The notes below the pieces were generated by a model. That model searched no databases. It had not been told where the DNA came from and worked only from the letters and a program-made list of their open reading frames with translations. From NCBI GenBank assembly GCA_001970955.1, contig MPUH01000464.1, positions 1-52,509 on the forward strand: DNA of 52,509 nucleotides. The letters run 5' to 3'. Position 1 is the stretch's first letter; every line of letters begins with the position of its first letter. The position numbers and the translations under genes were made by a program. Origin of the DNA: Stentor coeruleus (Eukaryota; Ciliophora; Heterotrichea; Heterotrichida; Stentoridae). This document shows, piece after piece, positions 1-10,069 of the stretch.

Positions 1-940
1 CTACTATAATAATCAGTTATATTGTGAGAAATGAGAAAATATTGGAAATGAAAAACTATGAAGCTGGTTTAAATCACTTTTCTTTATTAAGGATTTAGGT
101 AAATATGCTTTTAAGAAATTAGAATTTTGGTCTGTATTAAAATAAACTCTTTCTTGAAATTTTTCCATATTTTCTGATGGTGATTTTAGTGAGTAGTTTT
201 GTAAGATCAATTTAGATGAAGATATTTGAGGTAAAATAAAATTTATTCAATTAATTTAGGTGATTTTATTTGAGTAAAAATTGTATTGTGTTCGTGAAAT
301 GATAAAATATAATTTATATTTTTGCTTATAAAATATTGATATGTCTAAAATGCTGTTTTGATTGGTAGGCTAATTAAAAGGTGACTAAGTTAGTTTATTT
401 ATATTAGAATAGGTAATAAGAAACGTCACTTAGATATTTTATTTATATTAGAATAGGTAATAAGAACTCAAATTACTAGATATTTAAATGCACTCTGATT
501 AAATAATATGCTAAAATAAAAATATTTGCTTTAATATATCTTTATAAACTATCTGAACATTAATTAAACATAAAATTTTAATATCTGGATTATTTTTAGT
601 AATTCTCACTAATTCTTTATGCTCTATCAGTGTTTATCACAACTAAAAATTGTTTCAAACTATATTCTAATGATGCATCTTTATTAAATTTTTTTGCGCT
701 AAAAATATCTAATTAATAAATCCTCAGTTAAAATCTAGATTCTCTACTTGTCAATACTGAAATACTACTGAAATTTCATGGGCAACGAAATCTATAGACT
801 TCATCTTCTTTAGCATTTACACAATTAAATTATAGAATACTCTTAGTCATAGCACATTCAAAATAAAATATTATCAGCCCAAAAGAATACAATTTAGAAA
901 AAATTGCTAAGGGATATTATATAAAATGCTATACAGTTAT
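1..940. other. Intergenic, left edge, no convincing gene
   Basis: AT-rich DNA with frequent stops in all frames. A minus-strand open stretch (about 13-210) contains an internal ATG that would give about 51 residues and would end in TGA, but it has no recognisable domain. It could be the last exon of a gene or chance. The only structure I can point to is the 29-nt direct repeat at 394-466. Confidence 0.6.
394..466. repeat. 29-nt direct repeat, two copies
   Basis: The same 29 nt occur at 394-422 and 438-466, a period of 44, separated by 15 nt of unrelated sequence. The repeat is AT-rich and non-coding and contains a TTAGAATAGGTAATAAG core. No function is evident; a small local duplication is the simplest explanation. 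Confidence 0.8.
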
Positions 941-2335
941 TTATACATTATAGTGTTTAATCGATAGTGTTTTCCCTAAAGGCGAGTAGTCTTTTACTTT
1001 AAAACATGTAAATGACTTAGTAGTAGCTGATGATGGTTTAAGCTTAGACCTAGAATCAAAAGTCTTACTTATAATAGAATTATCCATATCTTCAATACCA
1101 TAAGTAGTATTTAATTTTTTCTTATTCAAAACAGCCTTTTGATTCTTTTTCTTCAAATAAGCCTCAATTTCTTGTGCACATGATTGACTAATAAAACTTT
1201 CAAACGACTTTAAAATACTCCCAACTCTCACATGAACACTATCACTTTTTATAATCACATTAACACGTTTAGTTCCTATAATATATATCATTTCATTGGA
1301 AAAATAAGCAAATCCTTCAAGTTTCAAAGATTTAAGCACCGACTTTACCTTCATATCAATTTCTTCAAAAGTTTTAAATCTTGACATCCGTTTTTCTAAA
1401 TCCTCATTTTTGCTTATATTTTGTATATTTTCACTAAAAGAAAATGATGACTGATTAACTTTCTCATACGCCTGATTATATTTAATTGGGCTTAAATTTA
1501 TATGTTCTTGTTGTTGTGTTTTAAATGGCTTATCACGCCTATAATATCTCATGATATCCTTATCTTTTTCTTCCAAAATCAGCAACAACGAATTCTCTCT
1601 TTCTGTGATTTCTTGATAAAGTTTCACATACCTATCAAGTCTTTCTTGCAAGTCAATTTTTTCACATCTATTTATTTCCAGTTTTTTCTTCAAAAATTCA
1701 TTCTCCTTAACAACCTCACTCGACATCCTTAAATGTTTATTAGCAATTGACTTTTGTTTTTCTATTTCAAGAGTCATTCTGTTTATTGTTGATTTATATT
1801 CATTGACAATTTTCGATATCTCTTTTTCAGTATTTTTTTTCTGATTTTTCAAATCGTTTTCTAGTTCAATTATTCTTATCATCATCTCAACATTTTTTGA
1901 ATGAGCTATTTGCAGATCTCTTCCACTTAATGGCTCTTCAAATTGTAGCTCTTCTCCACATGTTTCTGAGCTTTCTGTAAGTTCAACAACTGGGGTTAGT
2001 AAATGAGGATGTATGTCGATTAGTATTCTTGGAAGACCAACTTCTGAAGGGATTTCATATATTGTATCTTCGTTGCTTAGGAATAGAGGAATCCAATGGA
2101 AGCCAGGTTTTTCTATAATGTCGATAGAAAAAGATATGCTGGCGATTGGTAATGAACTTGGAACGTCGAGGAGGATAATTTTGATATCACTTTTTTCGAT
2201 GAAAACTGACTCAGCTTTTTCGCTTTTGAGAGATAAAGTTTTAGTCAAGTCGCTACCTGCGTAGATTTGACAGTCACAATTACTCAAATCGCCAAGTCCT
2301 TCGATTTTTAAAAGGGTCATATTTACACTGTCCAT
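941..2335 (-). CDS. Coiled-coil protein with C2-like N-terminus and possible GAR-like C-terminus
   Basis: 464 residues from an ATG to a TAA, no intron needed. Residues 1-115 are rich in short beta segments with alternating hydrophobic positions (a stretch near 45-65 reads IKIILLDVPSSLPIASISFS), as in small C2-like beta sandwiches. Residues about 145-270 are strongly heptad-like and charged, a coiled coil. The C-terminal part, about 335-395, has the spacing of a GAS2/GAR microtubule-binding fold, with SDSVHVRVGS followed by SFESFIS; GAR domains carry a similar VRVGGGW then a hydrophobic LxxYL. Glycine and tryptophan of that motif are not conserved here, so this is tentative. A cytoskeletal or basal-body role would fit, but that is inference. 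No close family is recognised. Confidence 0.7.
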   Translation of the reverse strand: MDSVNMTLLKIEGLGDLSNCDCQIYAGSDLTKTLSLKSEKAESVFIEKSDIKIILLDVPSSLPIASISFSIDIIEKPGFHWIPLFLSNEDTIYEIPSEVGLPRILIDIHPHLLTPVVELTESSETCGEELQFEEPLSGRDLQIAHSKNVEMMIRIIELENDLKNQKKNTEKEISKIVNEYKSTINRMTLEIEKQKSIANKHLRMSSEVVKENEFLKKKLEINRCEKIDLQERLDRYVKLYQEITERENSLLLILEEKDKDIMRYYRRDKPFKTQQQEHINLSPIKYNQAYEKVNQSSFSFSENIQNISKNEDLEKRMSRFKTFEEIDMKVKSVLKSLKLEGFAYFSNEMIYIIGTKRVNVIIKSDSVHVRVGSILKSFESFISQSCAQEIEAYLKKKNQKAVLNKKKLNTTYGIEDMDNSIISKTFDSRSKLKPSSATTKSFTCFKVKDYSPLGKTLSIKHYNV

Positions 2336-3343
2336 GATAAAGTATTTATAGCCGGTTTTTTTGTTTATTTCTTGATAAACTGAGTTTTATATGAAGGATG
2401 AGGAAATTTGATTAGACAATGGTTTAGGGAAATATTTTAAGGAAAAAATTTTGGTTAGAATTAAGTTATTGCTTTTTATATAAGACTTGATAAGTTGGGT
2501 GTGCATTTTTGTATATTTTTAAATAAAGCATTTTGGGATTTTGTTTTCTAATCGCAAGGGGTTTGGAAAATTTTAAAGTAGGTATAGATTTTAGAATTTT
2601 GTAGCACTTAACATAAATACGAGTTCTTTTAAGAATTTTAACTTAGTTTTTTATTGCTGATTCAATAAAATTTTAGAAATTATAGTTGTGTTGGAGTATA
2701 TAATTTAGAGCATGTATTGCAAATCATAAAATGATTGTATTGCAATTCTTATTTGATTAAAAATGATATGTATATATTAAAAACTATATAGCGATGAGTT
2801 ATATTTTGTCTATAATAAGTAGTGCGAATTTATTATTATTTTCATTTAGATTCAACTTTTCTTTAGATTTTTCAGAAATTCTAGATTCTCAATTCAATTA
2901 CTGTATTAAATAATTTTAGCAGCTATTAACTAAAAATATAAAATAAGTTCTCTATTAAATATTTCATTAGGCTAAAAAATAGTTGATAAAATACAAAGTT
3001 TTACAACTAACACCTAATGCATAAATAAAGCATGGAAATTATATGTTTTTATTAATCTATTCTTATTACAAATGTGATAATTTAATAAAAGAGAAAGCAA
3101 TTTATAGAAAAGCTTCATTAATGCAATAAATACAAACTATATTAAAATAGATGCTAAGCTAGTTTAAAATCTTCAAAAAAAGTTTCCAACTATCTCTTAT
3201 AAAGAAATATTTACTGTTCGAGCGCATACTTCAACTTAACTTGATTTCTAATTTAATATATATTTTCAACAGCATCTCTCTCATCCTTACTTCTATAGCC
3301 CTTGTCTCATTTTAACAGAAATCATCATCATTTTTTATTATAA
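2336..3343. other. Intergenic divergent spacer, no gene seen
   Basis: About 1 kb between two divergent genes, so it must hold both promoters. The left part is G-rich on the + strand and the last 150 bases are C-rich and nearly free of G, the skew typical of 5' flanks in this window. No ORF or RNA fold was found. Confidence 0.6.
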
Positions 3344-6259
3344 ATGGAAAAAGAAGCTCAGGTAATACTTAGCAAAAAGCTTCAAGTAGTGACTCTTTGC
3401 CCACTTCTTTCAGGTATTCTCATATGCACAATTTTTATCACTTCAGTTCTTTTCGGTAGTTACCTCAGTTGGATCGACGAAACAGTAAGCTACATTGAAT
3501 TCAATGAAAAAGAAAATCTTATTAGACTATCAACTGCAGCATCTGAACTACTTCGTTCTAAAATTCAACAAGTAAAAGTTATTTAGATGGTTTTTGAGCT
3601 AAATACTTTAAAACTTGTGTATGATTCTGATATTGAACTAGCATTAAATCCTGATGAAATTTTGCAAACTGAAAATGCTTATGATAATAATAACCGTAAT
3701 TTTTATACAGAAGAAACTGATTATGAGTTTTCAGTGTGGTTTAGGCCAGATGCTTCTGATAAAAATGATTTACAGATAATAAATGATGCGAAAATAGCCT
3801 TGGATGATATTTTTATGAGAGTTTTCATGAGTTTAGACAGGAACGTGACCCAGGTGGGGATAATTTTTGATAAGGATGGACTAGATTACCGATACCCAAA
3901 GACCAACATGGAATACATAAATGGGAGCTATAATTCTATTCAAAGTGCAGCATATAGGAATTTAAAAGATGAAGGCCATAATATAGCTATTTATAACGAA
4001 GATAATATGACTAAAATCCTATTAAACTGCGATTTCGGGGCTTATATCTATTATTTACCAATGAACTTTTTCGACGAAGCTTTCGAAGGAAATGGGAATT
4101 ACCATTTTTTCTTTAGCGCCCTTGATGAAAATAGGACTATCAGAACTTTTCCATATACTGGCACTGATGGGGCTATATGGGATGCACTTTTCCCCACTGA
4201 TGAAGAACTGAAAATAAAAGGAGAACCATCGATTTATGAATCTTTATCAAGTTTAATACTAGATATTAACGCAACTGATAACAATACTTTTACTATTGAA
4301 GGGTTTTTCAGAGAATATATAGGAGGAGTAAAACCGATTAACTTCCAAATCAATACTTATGGTAGTGAAATCCTGGTCGCTGAAAACAAGAGTTTTGTAG
4401 CTGGAACTATAATCGACAGAGGTATTATCTTCTCAAGCTGGAACGATCTTTTAGATGGGATTATAAACACTATTCTTATACAAATGGTTATATTTTTAAT
4501 TTTCCTTTGTATAACAATAGCTTTTGTATGGATTTTAGGTATGTCTATCACAAATCGTATCACTTATCCTATTTACCTAATTGAAGAGTACCTTAAAGGT
4601 GAAATTTCAATTCAATCCTTGGACAAAAAATATAATAAAGAACTTAATCAGATTCTTTTGTTCCTAAGGATGATGGAAACATTGGAAAAAATGATCAACC
4701 CGAATTTCCTTATGAATCCTAAAATTTCAGTTAGAGAATCTAATTTAAAAGAAGTTCTCAAGCTTTTTGAAGACATAAAAAATCATCGTGGTAAAGCTAT
4801 CATCATGAACCTTTTAGGGAATATTTACTTTATGGAAAATAACTACCAAAAAGCAGTAAGTTATTATAAAAGTGCTTTAGAAGAAGTAAATGAATTGGCA
4901 AAAGAAATTAATCAGCAGGAAGATGATGAAAAAGCTTTAAGTGAAGCTGATAAAACTATTCTTCTAAAAAAAGCTCGTAAAGATATTCTAAACTGGGATC
5001 CAGAAAAAAAATTCCTTAATGAAAGCATAATAGATCGTAAACAACAATTATGCATGAGTCTTCAAGCTGAATTACACGAGTCCTCACTTGACCCTTCAGA
5101 AATTCATATCCGAATTAATGAAATCTTCAAATATCAGACTGAAATCCTCCAAAACTATGTCTCAACACGTACATATTTTTTTAGGATACTGAAAATCATG
5201 ATTGATATTGCTGGGGTATTTCAAGAACTCAAATACTATAATTCAGGAATAGACATTTTGGATATAGTTTATGATGAGCTAAGAAAACTTGATGCAGAAT
5301 TCAGCCCTGAAATCGATATTGATACAAATAGACTAATTAGAATTGGTGTTAATGTAAAAGCTTGTGAGATAAACAAACATATAAATTTTGTTGTCAAAGG
5401 AGTGACTTTTGAAAAAGACATACTTACTCAAATGATGTATTATAGACGAGGGTTACTTTTATTAGAAAATGATAAGTATTATGAGGCAGGTGTAGCTTTT
5501 ACTTTAGCTATTGTATGGAATATATAGGAAAAAGGACAGTTTTATGACCCTAAAATTAGAGAACAATCAGTTAAAGCTTTGCATAGTTTAATGGAAAAAT
5601 TCGGATTACTTAAAGATGCCCCAGGTCTTAATGAAATGTATAAATCGTTATATGCCGCTGATAAATCGTTAATGCTAGTTTTGTCATGTGATCTTTATAA
5701 AAATAAAACGATATCAGATGATCTTATTAGCTTTGTTGAAAAGAAAATCAGAAAAAAATGGAAATTTGGTGCTCTATCTTTGCATTCAAATTCTGCATTA
5801 AAAATGGAAGTCATCCTTAGAGACTTACCTGGCAAAGACTTAAAAGATTTAGTTTGCAGCTGGGGAGAAAATGCTCCAAAAGAAAGTACTTATGATGTTA
5901 TGGTTAATGCTCTCAATTTATTTGAAGATGAAAATTCCAAAAAAATAATGTTAGCAGTAATTTGTGAATTTACTATGTTTGGTAGCAACAAGGTTGATGA
6001 TCTTATATTGATTACTGATAAAGGAGTTATGTTGTATATATTAGTTGAAGAAAAATTTATGAAAAATATGAAGAAATTACTTGAAGGAAAGAAAGAAATT
6101 GATGAAGGAGAAAAAGGATCCTTAGAGAATAAAGAATTATTGAAGTTTAGTAACTTCTTGGAAAATAATGAGAACCCAAATATTAAGATTGTTAAATTCG
6201 GAGGATCTTTACCGTTAGGCAAAGCACTACAACAGTTTTATGATTTTGTTAAAAATTAA
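3344..6259 (+). CDS. Two-pass membrane receptor: Cache-like ectodomain, HAMP, TPR, vWA-like tail
   Basis: Three exons (3344-3571, 3587-5512, 5528-6259) joined across two 15-nt introns give 961 residues; without splicing the frame is closed twice by TAG. Residues 13-41 form one membrane helix and 368-396 a second. The roughly 325 residues between them hold seven N-x-S/T sequons, so they are probably outside the cell. They contain VGIIFDKDGLDYRYP, similar to the sugar-like G-x-R-x-P segment of Cache domains in alpha2-delta subunits. A HAMP-like linker follows the second helix (about 397-445, starting with ITNRITYPI), then at least one TPR (about 478-508). The C-terminus (about 764-905) has alternating beta/alpha segments of a von Willebrand A fold (LMLVLSCDLY, DDLILITDKG), but the metal-site DxSxS is not intact. 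No kinase or cyclase is present. The role is probably sensing with protein-protein output. The ligand is unknown. Confidence 0.8.
3572..3586 (+). other. 15-nt intron 1 of the receptor gene
   Basis: GTAAAAGTTATTTAG. It carries the only in-frame stop between two exons in the same frame, and removing it leaves the frame open. GT...AG ends, A at position 10. Confidence 0.9.
5513..5527 (+). other. 15-nt intron 2 of the receptor gene
   Basis: GTATGGAATATATAG. Its last three bases are an in-frame TAG; excision joins the helical region to the vWA-like tail without a frame change. A at position 10. Confidence 0.9.
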
Positions 6260-6293
6260 AATGCTTGGGTTTGATTAGACTATAATTAAGAAA

Positions 6294-7028
6294 ATGGCGA
6301 AAAATGAAGTTGACCAGCAGCTGCTGTCGAGATTTGGAGAATTTCTTAGTTTTTGCACTAAGGATATGCAAGAAGTTTATGATAAAAGGGCTCAAGAAAA
6401 TAACAATATTTTAGCTGGAGAACAAGGAAGGGTTAATGAAATACTTAATGCGAAATCCAAACAAATTCAAGACTTGCTGGAAAACATCAAATCTATGAGA
6501 CTCCTAAAAAATAGCAGAACAGAACGACTTTACCTAGCATTTAGCCGCACAGAGTCTAAAAGAAAGCTTCGTCGAGTATTAAATGCTTGGATAAGATTTA
6601 ACGAAAACAAAGTTCACAAGAAAAAAATGAATAATTACATAATGAGCTTTTATAAAAGAGGAATCTTAGCTCGGAACTTCAAAGGGTGGAGATTAGAAAC
6701 AAGAAAACTCCATCAAGATAGCGTAAATCAATCAATGGCAAAAAAAATCTACAACGAAGTAGCAACAGCAAGCCAAAATGCGATTGAAGAATCTGAATTA
6801 TTAAGAACTATGGTTAAAGAACTAACAGAAGATCTTAGAAATGAAACAGTAGCTAAAAACAGTCTTAAATATCGTTTTGAGCAAGCGTTACTTAGAGGAA
6901 TGTCAGCACTTAATATAGAGACAATGGGTATTCATCAAGATATTATTTCTCAAACTCGCACTTTTACAGAAACTAGTCGTGCACTTCTTTATACTCCAGA
7001 GAAGTTTGGATATTTTACTCGTTCATAA
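6294..7028 (+). CDS. POC5: POC5-like centriole protein, short
   Basis: 244 residues, ATG to TAA, starting 34 bp after the receptor gene on the same strand. The middle holds two Sfi1-type, centrin-binding-like repeats: RRVLNAWIRF (about 93-102) and ARNFKGWRLE (about 123-132), each with the invariant aromatic Trp. The C-terminal part contains a helix ending in QALLRGMSALNIETMG (about 197-212). This closely resembles the conserved AFLRGVCALNLEAM segment I know from POC5. POC5 binds centrin and lies in the lumen of centrioles and basal bodies, which a heavily ciliated cell needs in large numbers. Human POC5 is more than twice as long, so this is a reduced form or an incomplete model. The assignment rests on motif memory, not on alignment. 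Confidence 0.65.
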   Translation: MAKNEVDQQLLSRFGEFLSFCTKDMQEVYDKRAQENNNILAGEQGRVNEILNAKSKQIQDLLENIKSMRLLKNSRTERLYLAFSRTESKRKLRRVLNAWIRFNENKVHKKKMNNYIMSFYKRGILARNFKGWRLETRKLHQDSVNQSMAKKIYNEVATASQNAIEESELLRTMVKELTEDLRNETVAKNSLKYRFEQALLRGMSALNIETMGIHQDIISQTRTFTETSRALLYTPEKFGYFTRS

Positions 7029-7624
7029 TTAAACTTGACCCTTAATAGGCTTTTTTTATGGTTTTAAGATAGTTTTTTTTAATTTTTTTGTTGTCAGGAT
7101 TTCGTAGGTTGAGTTTTGAGAAGGATTTTAGATTGAGAGGATAGGGTTTATGTTGGTTTTTAAAAAAAAAAGTTTTTGGGATTTTTGATTTGAAGATGTG
7201 AAGTGTAGGGTGACTGAGTTGGAATGAAAATAGGAAGGAAGGAAGGAGGATTTTATTTTTAAGATTCATTTGATGATATAATTATATAAACTGTATGAAA
7301 ATTTTTATATTTTTACAAGATTGCAGCTTACCATAAAGTTATAGCTTTGGCATTACAACGCTAGAATAAGAAGCTAAACTTCTTTTAATATCATTCAAAA
7401 TTTATCTTTCCGCTTATATTCAGTATCTTATTTGTATACTAATACCCTAACACTCATTTGCATAATAAAATCTCATCAAATACCCAAACAAACCTCTATT
7501 TTCATATCCTCAGTATAAAAATCTACAGCATATAACTCTTCAAAACCCACACATCTAAAATCATCCATTCATCTATACAAACCCTTAATTCCGCATCATG
7601 TAAAGGCACGATTAATAAAACTAT
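7029..7624. other. Intergenic convergent spacer, no convincing gene
   Basis: Lies between the 3' ends of two convergent genes. The left half is G-rich and the right half C-rich on the + strand. A minus-strand ATG-initiated stretch at 7042-7269 is very Phe/Lys/Leu-rich and reads as low-complexity translation of purine-rich DNA; I do not call it a gene. Confidence 0.6.
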
Positions 7625-8605
7625 TTACGAGCCAGTTGGCTTCAACCCACAAGCAGCTTTCCAGCTGTCATAAATCCACCACTGTAGCCCAGTAAGCGTG
7701 CCTACCATGAAAATTCTTGCAACAAGTCCTTTCCAAAGTCCTCCAGGGGGCATTTCAGCATATATCTTTTTAATCTCTACCATAAAAGATCCTTCAGTCT
7801 TCTTTTTATTATAAGCAGTAAACAATGAATCAGCAGGATGTGACACAACAGCACAAACTACACCAGCAATATACCCAGCTAAAAACGTCATAGAAAGGTT
7901 AAATCCTTTACTACAATCATCACGTTTACATCTTAAAATATCTTCAAAAATAATTGCGACAACTTTTTCAAATACCACAAATTTCATAATCGTATAAGGT
8001 ATTTGTCTTCCCCATAATGGGGCAATTCCCTTATAAAATCCATTAGTCCCTTCTGTAGCTTTGATTTGATTCCATCCTGGGACAAAAGTTTCTGGGAATG
8101 TCCCTTTAGCACTGGTCTGAATGCGAACTTTAACAGCTTCAAATGGACAAAGGAGTATATCAGCAAAGAACTCAGCTGATGCTGAAGCAGTAGCCCAAAT
8201 GATAGATCTGAAAGTAACAGCTTTTTCTTGACCAAAAAGACTAGAGAAAGCTCCACCATAAAGGTCTTTGAAAACCTCGTAAAAACCAAACTTTGCAGAA
8301 CCTTGTAAGGAGTATCCAATAAGAGTTGGTAGCCAACCAAGCTTCATCCAGCTATACCCACCGCTTTCAGCGACAAGTGCTTGATAAGAGCTTTTCATTG
8401 ATTTGAATTTTGTATAGTTGGCTTGCATGTTGCATTTGACTATATCCAAAGGACAAACTGCAGTGTGTGTTAGCCCACAAGCAAAAACCCCACCTAGCAT
8501 GCATTTGGAATAGTAGCTCAGATCGTGACCACCAGAAGTGCCATGGCTTGGTCCAGCGCATTCTGCTGGTTGGCCGAAGAAGTATCTGAACATATTTATA
8601 ACCAT
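7625..8605 (-). CDS. SLC25A3: Mitochondrial phosphate carrier (SLC25A3 type)
   Basis: 326 residues from ATG to TAA, the normal size of a mitochondrial carrier. It imports phosphate with a proton across the inner mitochondrial membrane for ATP synthesis. Three carrier repeats are visible, each with the Px[DE]xx[KR]-type signature after the first helix of the repeat: PLDIVKCNMQ, PFEAVKVRIQ and SHPADSLFTAYNK. The third, with its SHPADS start, is typical of phosphate carriers and not of ADP/ATP carriers. LGWLPTLIGYSLQGSAKFGF and YKGIAPLWGRQIPYTIMKF are also characteristic. The N-terminus is short with no long presequence. An in-frame ATG four codons in is an alternative start. Confidence 0.95.
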   Translation of the reverse strand: MVINMFRYFFGQPAECAGPSHGTSGGHDLSYYSKCMLGGVFACGLTHTAVCPLDIVKCNMQANYTKFKSMKSSYQALVAESGGYSWMKLGWLPTLIGYSLQGSAKFGFYEVFKDLYGGAFSSLFGQEKAVTFRSIIWATASASAEFFADILLCPFEAVKVRIQTSAKGTFPETFVPGWNQIKATEGTNGFYKGIAPLWGRQIPYTIMKFVVFEKVVAIIFEDILRCKRDDCSKGFNLSMTFLAGYIAGVVCAVVSHPADSLFTAYNKKKTEGSFMVEIKKIYAEMPPGGLWKGLVARIFMVGTLTGLQWWIYDSWKAACGLKPTGS

Positions 8606-8957
8606 TTAAAATACTAGATTAAGAATTTTGATGTTTCTTAGAATAAAGTTAGGATATAAGAGGATGGGTTTTGGAAGGTTGTTTAGATGCTTGAGATTTA
8701 GCTTTTGGCTGTGATACCGGATGCTTAAGATTTTTATACTCTTAAATTGTATGACAAGCTTTTTTTAAGTTTAAATTGTCGAAAAAATTATGGGCTTTGT
8801 ACGCTGGATAAGCATTTTGGATCGTGATTACTGAGAATTTGTGGCTATGGTGCTGGAGGTTTGCATAAAATACATGTAATAAGAAAAATTTGTATAAAAA
8901 TGTATATTTAATATAACATCTATATAGTTTTATTATTAGACTATGCAAGATTAACTA
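8606..8957. other. Intergenic, no gene seen
   Basis: About 350 bases between two minus-strand genes, containing the 5' flank of the phosphate carrier (G-rich on +, so C-rich in its sense direction). No ORF with coding character; a short minus-strand open stretch at 8742-8948 is rejected. Confidence 0.6.
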
Positions 8958-10055
8958 TTATTTCTTTGTGATTAGGCCGAGTATATTTTTAAGCTCCATT
9001 GTTGCTGTCTCATTAGTTTTTGTATTTTTTTTAAACTCCAAATTTATCGGGTTAGCTTTTCCAGCCATTTGTGATTGATAGCTTTCAATTTCTTCCAAGG
9101 TCTTCATGTCTTTAGTCAGTTTTTTTGTTGGCGAGGTATCTTCGGCCTGTTGAATCATTGTGTTGAAAATATTCATAGGGACAAAAATTGACCCTGGTCC
9201 TAGGGCGATTTGTAAATCAGGAGGAAAACAGTCTCTTATAGTCCATGCGAACATTTCTAATGTGCTAAAAGGTCCATGGACCTGTCCTTCAAGATCTTTA
9301 TAATGCCAGATTTTCTCATAAGGCTTAGATCCTGGAATATAAGTAAGTAAATTCTTACCAAATGGAATTCCAAAGTCCAATAAAGTCTGGGCAAAAGGGT
9401 TTCCAACTGCAAAGTGGTACCTCAGCAAAGGCAATTCTAGCACAGGACCTTGAGGTTTTAAAACTTTTATTGGTTCAAAAGTGAACTCTTCTTTCGTAGG
9501 CTCATCCCAATCTGGGGCAATATAATCCTCATCATTTTCCGTGTTTTTAAGCTTTTCTTCCACCTGCAAGTCAACTTTTGTGAACTTTTCTTCCAAATCC
9601 TTCCCTTCCAACTCAATATCCCCTTCCAAATTCTTAACCTGTTTACTCATCAAAACTAACTTAACAACCTGTTGTGGTTCTTCCTTATCCTGAACTTTCT
9701 CACATATTTCTATAGAAACTGGGGGCTTTGTTATAACTTCTTTAAATTCCCCTTCCTCATACCACTCAGGCATTTGTTCTAATCTTTTTTCTCTAGGGAT
9801 ATGCTTCCTACTATTAACCTCTTCTCCCAAACTATGAGCGAATGGAAAAAAAGCTGTCAACAACGGTGGACTTGGTAAAGATAAAACCACATCTTGTATA
9901 TCATCTTTAGACTGAAACTGTGGTTCAAGCAAGTTTTGATAGTTTTTCAATACAAATTCTCTAGAGTATTTATGACCAGCTGAATTTGCTGTGTGCCTAC
10001 TACGCCAATCCTGTCTTGCATATTGAGGAGCAAGTTTCCTTGTACGTATATCCAT
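8958..10055 (-). CDS. GYF-domain protein
   Basis: 365 residues. I place the start at the ATG at 10053-10055, which begins MDIRTRKLAPQYARQDW; an upstream ATG at 10095-10097 would add 14 residues that lie antisense to the neighbouring gene and look non-coding. Residues about 250-310 form a GYF domain: WHYKDLEGQVHGPFSTLEMF, then W and a DCFPPDLQIAL strand, matching the family pattern Wxxx-D-GxxxGPF...M..W...xxF..xL.I. GYF domains bind proline-rich peptides, for example in splicing and translational-repression proteins. The middle (about 100-220) is acidic and lysine-rich and probably disordered. The family member cannot be narrowed further. Its 5' end is 14 bp from the start of the divergent gene. 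Confidence 0.8.
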   Translation of the reverse strand: MDIRTRKLAPQYARQDWRSRHTANSAGHKYSREFVLKNYQNLLEPQFQSKDDIQDVVLSLPSPPLLTAFFPFAHSLGEEVNSRKHIPREKRLEQMPEWYEEGEFKEVITKPPVSIEICEKVQDKEEPQQVVKLVLMSKQVKNLEGDIELEGKDLEEKFTKVDLQVEEKLKNTENDEDYIAPDWDEPTKEEFTFEPIKVLKPQGPVLELPLLRYHFAVGNPFAQTLLDFGIPFGKNLLTYIPGSKPYEKIWHYKDLEGQVHGPFSTLEMFAWTIRDCFPPDLQIALGPGSIFVPMNIFNTMIQQAEDTSPTKKLTKDMKTLEEIESYQSQMAGKANPINLEFKKNTKTNETATMELKNILGLITKK

Positions 10056-10069
10056 TTTTAAAAAATGTA
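10056..10069. promoter_or_regulatory. 14-bp gap between two divergent start codons
   Basis: Only 14 AT-rich bases separate the predicted ATG of the GYF gene (-) from the predicted ATG of the membrane-protein gene (+). Promoter elements must lie inside the neighbouring coding sequence, or one start is further downstream. Confidence 0.45.

Noticed and set aside
13..210. Minus-strand open stretch at the left edge
   Set aside because: An internal ATG gives only about 51 residues, with no domain, and upstream sequence has stops that no 15-nt intron obviously removes.
3584..5527. In-frame TAG codons as reassigned sense codons or readthrough
   Set aside because: Each lies at the end of a 15-nt GT...AG segment with A at position 10, and other genes use TAG as their real stop.
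7042..7269. 75-codon minus-strand ORF with an ATG
   Set aside because: Phe/Lys/Leu-rich low complexity in a strongly skewed 3' flank; no domain.
8742..8948. 68-codon minus-strand ORF
   Set aside because: Low-complexity AT translation inside the 5' flank of the phosphate carrier; no coding character.
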